Below, in pieces: positions 18,780 to 22,985 of a stretch of 22,985 nucleotides of DNA (its first letter is position 1; the number at the start of each line of letters is the position of its first letter). Where the stretch lies: the NCBI GenBank assembly GCA_018398765.1, contig JAHBMJ010000629.1:20558-43542 (forward strand), written 5' to 3'. The position numbers were made by a program, and so were the translations under genes. This stretch comes from Chromera velia. Its lineage: Eukaryota > Sar > Chromeraceae. The notes beneath the pieces are model-generated. The model worked only from the letters and a program-made list of their open reading frames with translations. It was not told where the DNA came from and ran no database searches.

Positions 18780-18863
18780 AAGGAGGTTGCTTGTGCTTTC
18801 GCCAACGTTTCGACCGAGGCAATCACCTCGTCAAAGTCCATCTCATCCCTTAAGTCCTTGTAG
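18780..18863. repeat. 84-bp duplication flanking the nested element (high-coordinate copy)
   Basis: It is the partner of 9537-9620. On the minus strand it encodes YKDLRDEMDFDEVIASVETL, in frame with the upstream gag. Confidence 0.8.
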
Positions 18864-19489
18864 ATAGACTGCTGCTCTTCTTCTCTCAGTCCCTACACAA
18901 GCACCGCGAACTTTAAAAAAGCATCCGGCTCATACCTAAATTTTCTGCAACCTGTGAACAAATCTTGAAACAGCTGAATCCTTTTCTTTGGTCCCTCTGA
19001 AACCTTAACAAAGAGAAAAGCAAAGAAAAAGAGGAATGCCTTCAGCTTTTGGGACATCTGAGAGGTCTCATAGTGTCTGAGGATGAATTCCTACTGTTTT
19101 TTGAAGGGGACAACATTTTCTGGGCCGCCCGACTCCCTCGCCCTCTGCACAACGTTAAAGAACGAGTCGTCTTCTTCAGCATACTCAACCAAGTCGTGAC
19201 GTAGATGGGTATCCAGCTCATACAGCACCTCAGCAGCTGCGTCGGCTTCTGTTATGTCCAAATTGATGCCAAAGTACCACACCACCCATCTCTGCTTCGC
19301 CTCTTTGTGGTTTTTGAAGCGAGCTTTAAATCTGGCAAAACCACCAATCTCTGTGTAGCGAGGAGGACGGGGCTCTTTTTTTTTGACTCCGCTCCTGTAC
19401 TTCTGACTCCCCTTTCCAAGCAGGTCCGCCAGTGTGGGTCTCTGCCTGTGGGAGCTTGACTGCTGCTTCTGACTAGAAACAGGAGCCAT
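18780..19489 (-). pseudogene. Gag of the LTR element, N-terminal part
   Basis: The start is an ATG at 19487-19489, about 115 bases inside the 5' LTR. The frame encodes MAPVSSQKQQSS, a basic segment, then helices including RWVVWYFGINLDITEADAAA. It continues through EFILRHYETSQMSQKLKAFL and a hydrophobic run to YKDLRDEMDFDEVIASVE, where the nested element interrupts it. Two in-frame TAG codons (19091-19093 and 18893-18895) break it, each one step from CAG. The helix-rich region followed, beyond the insert, by a zinc knuckle is the standard Gag layout. I do not recognise the lineage. Confidence 0.65.
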
Positions 19490-19604
19490 ATCGAAATCAA
19501 GCAACAGTAGAGAGCTATGTAGAGAAGGATATCGACTTCAATGTTTCTGTTCAAGCAGAACCCCAATTTTGTGGGACCGTCTGCCCTGCTTGGAATTGCA
19601 CTAA
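19490..19604 (-). other. Leader between 5' LTR and gag; no clear primer-binding site
   Basis: The minus strand just after the LTR reads TTAGTGCAATTCCAAGCAGG. A primer-binding site usually begins with TGG, complementary to a tRNA CCA end, within a few bases of the LTR. I do not see one. Confidence 0.4.
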
Positions 19605-20110
19605 TGTGAATTAGATCGGCTATGTTTGGGCTCCGCTAGCTCAGATACATAAAGCCAGGTCCTGTCTTAACAAGACTGTAAGTCTGTATGTCTTTGCAAC
19701 ATCCGATTGTTCGTTGTGAATCAACCGAATTCTGTGACTCTGAATCTATTGCTCAAATTGTATGTATACATAATTATACATGACACATCGATGTACATGC
19801 ATGCACGTAGGCCAGCCGTGGTGCCGGACTGGGCCGCTCCATCAGGTGCATAGATCGGGATGTAGGTCTTTCAGGGGGCGTACTGGTGATCGAGGAACAC
19901 ATACGGTACAGAGCTATAGTGAGGAAGCTGTACACAGTGGCTCTGGGCGGAAGCCTTTCAGACAAACACTCCATATACTATACAGTCTGCTGGTACCACC
20001 ACACACTGACTGGAAGATTGAATTCATTTCACTTCACAGCAGTCATGCATATGTTATATACACATACTCAGTGACTGTCTCTAGTGACTGTCTACATTTC
20101 CAGTTTCACA
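19605..20110 (-). repeat. 5' LTR
   Basis: It starts TGTGAATTAG and ends CAGTTTCACA, forming 6-bp inverted termini. It pairs with 8334-8838. The cluster at 19758-19790 has ten transitions relative to the partner within about 32 bp. Confidence 0.85.
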
Positions 20111-20115
20111 AAACA
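20111..20115. repeat. Target-site duplication AAACA (high-coordinate side)
   Basis: It is identical to 8329-8333, immediately outside the 5' LTR. Confidence 0.8.
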
Positions 20116-21050
20116 CTCACTGTCATGCACTCAGTTTTTTACCTAGTTTTTCATAGAGTTTTTTTAAACTTTTTCACATTTAAAAAAACCATATTGTTTC
20201 ATTGAAGTTGATTCAACTTGAAAGTTGAAAGAAGTTGAAAGTTATACAAATTTGGAGTCACGAATTCTAATTAAGAGTTCCAATTTCTAATCCAATTTAG
20301 TCTAATTTTTTCAATTGATTACAATTTTTATGATAAAGTATTAATGACATCCATGCACTAAGAGGCCATAAAAAAAATCAAAACCGACCGTATGCGTTGG
20401 ACCCCTCCCCCAGGAGGGGGTCTATAGCCGACTTATATTCACTTTTCTGGTGCTTTCCAGAAGTGAGGCCAAGTCGATGAAAACAGAGTGGCTAATCTTC
20501 ATCCCTATGAGGTTCTCACTGAAGCCCTGAGTCGGAATCTTAGGGGTGCTCTGTGTGTGAGACTCCTAGAGGCTCGAACTTTTTGTGTCTTTCCACACCC
20601 CATCTCCTGAGCATGCAGAGTTGCCAATTTGTTGCTCTTCTGTCCAAGCTGGCTCACTGGTGAACGTCCAAACAGCTCAAAGACAGTAGGACCGTCTTTT
20701 TATAGTTCTGTCTCTTCGTTTTATACCGTTTAGGAGCTTCAAAAGCGACCATATCGACCAGGATGTCAACCTGGGCGAACTGAGATTTATAAAGGTCAGT
20801 CACTACTGAGGTTATAAACATCCGGCAACATCTATACTCTGTCACTGATTCCAAAAGCTTGCCACTTCATCACTGGCATCCAGTTAAGGGACACACTTTT
20901 GAGGACCTCATCTTTTACGAAACCTTACCGCTTGGTGGCTCGCTGCTCGTTTTTCGACATCGATCTTCCAGCAACGGTTCAGTCTCCACCTAGGTCTCCA
21001 CACGGTCTCCATCATAAAATACATAAGAGGACCATCTATATGTTTCCTTC
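20116..21050. other. Intergenic DNA with AT-rich part and two hairpins
   Basis: Bases 20130-20380 are AT-rich. A strong inverted repeat lies at about 20399-20423 (GGACCCCTCC / GGAGGGGGTC), and a second lies at about 20441-20465 (CTTTTCTGG / CCAGAAG). Short minus-strand frames at 20654-20854 and 20908-21126 show no family I recognise and may be remnants. Confidence 0.4.
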
Positions 21051-21415
21051 TTGATATCTTTGTATACCAACATATCTGTCTTTGTCTTTTCCATGCCTTC
21101 ACTGGTGCAGATAGAACCGCTAACACTGCAAGCAGTGCTGCTTATTTTTTCCGGAAGCGGATTTATCCTCCCCAGAATGATTGGTCAATTTGGGGTATGT
21201 GCTCGATCCTTCGAAGAAAGAGAGGGCTTCCCCAAAGTCCAGAAAGGTAAGAAGTGTCTTACTATGAGTGCACGGCACCCACTTGTTGCAGCATTGAAGT
21301 CTCGGCTCGCCGTTTTACTGATTGGTTGATTTTCATGGAGATGCACACATATACAGATAAGCATACAGACTGCTGCACAGACCTTTGACGTTTGCTCTTC
21401 ACTCTGTTTGCTCAG
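21051..21415 (+). other. Possible upstream exon and intron of the locus at 21416
   Basis: A plus-strand frame at 21051-21245 ends at a donor-like CAGAAAG|GTAAGAAG. A pyrimidine-rich acceptor TTCACTCTGTTTGCTCAG lies at 21398-21415, so an intron of about 170 bases is plausible. Joining the two does not clearly keep a frame, so this stays tentative. Confidence 0.35.
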
Positions 21416-22190
21416 TACCCCCCCCCGCAGAGAGAATGTGGACAGGGGGAGCAGCAGTCGTACAGACAGGCCTCAGGTAGCAAATTGGGGGACGGAGAGA
21501 AAAGTAAAGAGAGGGAGAGATATGATGCAAAGGAGAGAAATGAAAAGAGAGAGAATAGCAGGGAAAAGCCCGACAAGCAGGGCCGTAACAGACGGGAGGG
21601 GAACCATAAAGGGAAATGTTATAACTGTAAGGCTTCAGCAGGCGAATGTCATCTGTCATCCAGATGCTCATGCACTAGAAGGTTGGAATCTCTCCCAGCA
21701 AGACCCTGCGTCGATTGCGACTATCTCAAAAAAGGGTGCTGCAATAACCCCCTAAATGGAAAGAATCTCATATCTGCCCCTCGACGAGAGCTGCATAAGG
21801 ACAGACAACAAGAAAGAGAACGCCGTAGGAGGAGATATGAACATGATTTTCTGTCTTCACCTTCCCCCTCTTCCTCTTCTTCTGTCTCTGATTCTTCCTT
21901 CTCTTCTTCTAGATCTTCTGATGACAGGGATGAGGAGGACCAAGCCCTTATACATGGAGGCTCACGCTCTTCTGCAAGAATTCGTGCAGTGAGGGGCGGA
22001 AAGGGAAAGAGAAGAGAATATGATTTTTGGAGGAGGGGTGCTTCCGACTTCGCATGGATAAGCGTCTGGTGTGTGCCTTCTGGGCTGGTTGCAGGGAAGC
22101 ATGCAGACTCAGAAAGTGTGAAGTTTCAAACCAACAAAAGCGTCATGCAGGTTCTCCTTCCAACCTTCCCCCCCCTTCGGTTGCAGTGTC
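21416..22190 (+). CDS. Cysteine-cluster, RS/RE-rich protein, possible LINE ORF1
   Basis: A long frame opens after the acceptor at 21415. It encodes a highly charged region (KSKERERYDAKERNEKREN), then a Cys/His cluster: KCYNCKASAGECHLSSRCSC, with further cysteines in CVDCDYLKKGCCNN. A Glu/Arg-rich run and a Ser-rich acidic stretch follow. The first part reads as C-x2-C-x7-H-x4-C, close to a nucleic-acid-binding zinc knuckle. Because a LINE endonuclease follows on the same strand, I suggest an ORF1-type RNA-binding protein. In the next frame, after about 22030, 'VCAFWAGCREACRLRKC' may be a further zinc-binding segment, which would imply a frameshift. Neither the start nor the end is certain. 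Confidence 0.45.
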
Positions 22191-22410
22191 GTCGTCCTCC
22201 TCCTCCTCCTCCTCTTCTCTTTTTTCCTCATCCTCCTCTTCTTCTTCTTTTTTTCTTCTTCTTCTTTTTCTTCTTCTTCTTCTTCTTCTTCTTTTTCTTC
22301 TTCTTCTTCTTCTTCTTCTTCTTCTTCTTTCTCTTCTTCTTCTTCTTCTTCTTCTTCTGTTTCTGTTTCTTTTTCTTCTTCTTCTTCTTCTTCTTCTGCT
22401 TCGGCTTCTG
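22191..22410. repeat. Long (TCC)n/(TTC)n microsatellite
   Basis: TCC units pass into about 200 bases of TTC/TTTC units with few interruptions. The poly-Phe, poly-Ser/Leu and, on the other strand, poly-Lys frames across it are artefacts or, at best, slippage-prone coding sequence. Confidence 0.9.
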
Positions 22411-22568
22411 CATATACTTCTGCTTCTGTCCCACTGGTGCGCCCCTCCGCAACCTCTTCAATCCCTCAATAGGTCTTTCAGCCGTCCCCCCCCTCCTTTC
22501 TCTTTTCTTCTGCATCCTCATCCTCCCACAATGTTTTCTCTCCTTCTTACGATGTGAGGTCTGGTCTC

Positions 22569-22985
22569 ATGGCTTCAGGAAGAAGGAAACTCACAATAAA
22601 AACGATAAATGTGGGGGGACTGGGGTCATGCATACGAAGCAAGGCTCTCGAGCGGTGGCTGGCCGCTTGCCAGGCAGACATTGTGGTGTTGACGGAAACG
22701 AAGTGCCTTTCCATGCCCATAAGAACATCCACTCACACAGGGCATAATTTCGATCACTTTGAGTGGTTGAGAAGGAAAATCAAAGTGGAAGGGTCGAGAA
22801 GGAAAGCTGCAACCATCAGGGAAGCAAGGACAGGGGGTGTATGCATCCTAGTCAGGAATTCTTTAGTTCATGAACTGCAGCCAAGGTGGGAGCTGGTGGG
22901 TCAAAATCTGGTCCGTCTGTCAGTGAATGTGCCTTCTCCCTCAGAAGGGGAGGAGTCAGCCATGAGAGTCCTCCATGTCTTCGGT
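22569..22985 (+). CDS. LINE endonuclease (APE-type), start of ORF2, cut by window end
   Basis: From the ATG at 22569 the frame is open to the window edge and encodes LTIKTINVGGLGSCIRSKAL, then WLAACQADIVVLTETKCLS, 'GGVCILVRNSLVHEL' and a final RVLHVFG. This follows the N-terminal half of the apurinic-endonuclease-like domain of non-LTR retrotransposons: the 'NVGGL' Asn, then the catalytic 'TET' Glu after a hydrophobic strand, then the 'GGVCILVR' strand. The domain nicks target DNA to start target-primed reverse transcription. The frame is open upstream to a TAG near 22471, so the start is approximate. About 140 residues are visible with no stop, so this copy may be fairly young. The reverse transcriptase should lie beyond the window. 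Confidence 0.75.
   Translation, partial: MASGRRKLTIKTINVGGLGSCIRSKALERWLAACQADIVVLTETKCLSMPIRTSTHTGHNFDHFEWLRRKIKVEGSRRKAATIREARTGGVCILVRNSLVHELQPRWELVGQNLVRLSVNVPSPSEGEESAMRVLHVFG

Larger units (their letters stand above)
8334..20110 (-). mobile_element. LTR retrotransposon with a gag-only interior, carrying a nested element
   Basis: Two direct repeats of 505 and 506 bp bound the element. Both end in TTCACA; the 19605 copy begins TGTGAA and the 8334 copy begins TATGAA, one transition away. The 5-bp sequence AAACA lies immediately outside both ends (8329-8333 and 20111-20115), which confirms a single insertion. The minus strand is the sense strand: a G-rich polypurine tract abuts the 8334 LTR, and the gag-like frame reads from 19489 downward. 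Without the insert the element is about 2.6 kb and shows gag only, with no protease, integrase or reverse transcriptase. That fits a non-autonomous TR-GAG type element. LTR divergence (49 substitutions plus a 12-bp and a 13-bp indel) shows it is not recent. Confidence 0.85.

Noticed and set aside
12013-19093. Reassignment of TAA/TAG to glutamine as the reason for in-frame stops
   Set aside because: The damaged genes also contain TGA stops and frameshifts, and non-coding repeats of the same elements show the same transition excess, so decay explains the stops. The cysteine-rich gene appears to end normally at TAA.
22191-22520. Poly-Phe, poly-Ser/Leu or poly-Lys proteins across the TTC tract
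   Set aside because: These are products of the microsatellite in three frames and both strands.
1-22985. CRISPR array, rRNA, or bacterial operon
   Set aside because: The only regular arrays are microsatellites and PPR coding units; there are no spacer-repeat structures, rRNA cores or ribosome-binding-site-led gene strings.

Overview
The window is eukaryotic nuclear DNA. Evidence for this is a tandem pentatricopeptide-repeat (PPR) gene, abundant microsatellites, intron splice signals, and three retrotransposons plus a small terminal-inverted-repeat element. The 38-residue, almost identical PPR units with an 'EKAPGGSQWERALEVF'-type core resemble proteins I remember from the photosynthetic alveolate Chromera velia. 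The PPR protein starts with a signal-peptide-like segment and a basic stretch, as expected for import into a four-membrane plastid. I therefore favour a chromerid alga or close relative. This assignment is from memory and was not searched.

Layout. Bases 1-962: 3' end of a gene for a protein with repeated eight-cysteine modules. Bases 963-3541: non-coding DNA with microsatellites and two identical 23-bp (ATC)-type repeats. Bases 3542-3969: a ~409-bp element with 24-bp inverted termini and a 9-bp flanking duplication. Bases 4165-6082, minus strand: the PPR gene, whose last unit is broken by an exact 14-bp deletion. Bases 6083-8328: no recognisable gene.

Bases 8329-20115 hold nested retroelements. 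The outer one is an LTR element with ~505-bp LTRs, matching TGTGAA/TTCACA ends and a 5-bp duplication (AAACA). Between its LTRs, once the insert is discounted, only a gag-like frame is visible. That gag frame is split by a ~9.2-kb insertion (9621-18779, minus strand) carrying a degraded intron-containing gag, a reverse transcriptase with YVDD, RNase H and possibly the start of a tyrosine recombinase. Its ends look like the split direct repeats of DIRS/Ngaro/PAT-type elements: two ~294-bp copies and a ~57-bp sequence shared with the far end. The insert is flanked by an unexpected 84-bp duplication of the interrupted gag.

Bases 20116-21415 hold no recognised gene. Bases 21416-22985, plus strand, carry a cysteine- and RS/RE-rich frame, a long TTC repeat and the start of an APE-type LINE endonuclease cut by the window edge.

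The most striking signal is mutational. In all four duplicated pairs inside the nested elements, differences are almost all transitions; my hand count is about 73 transitions to 6 transversions. The pairs were presumably identical or near-identical when formed, so this points to a cytosine-deamination or RIP-like process acting on repeats.
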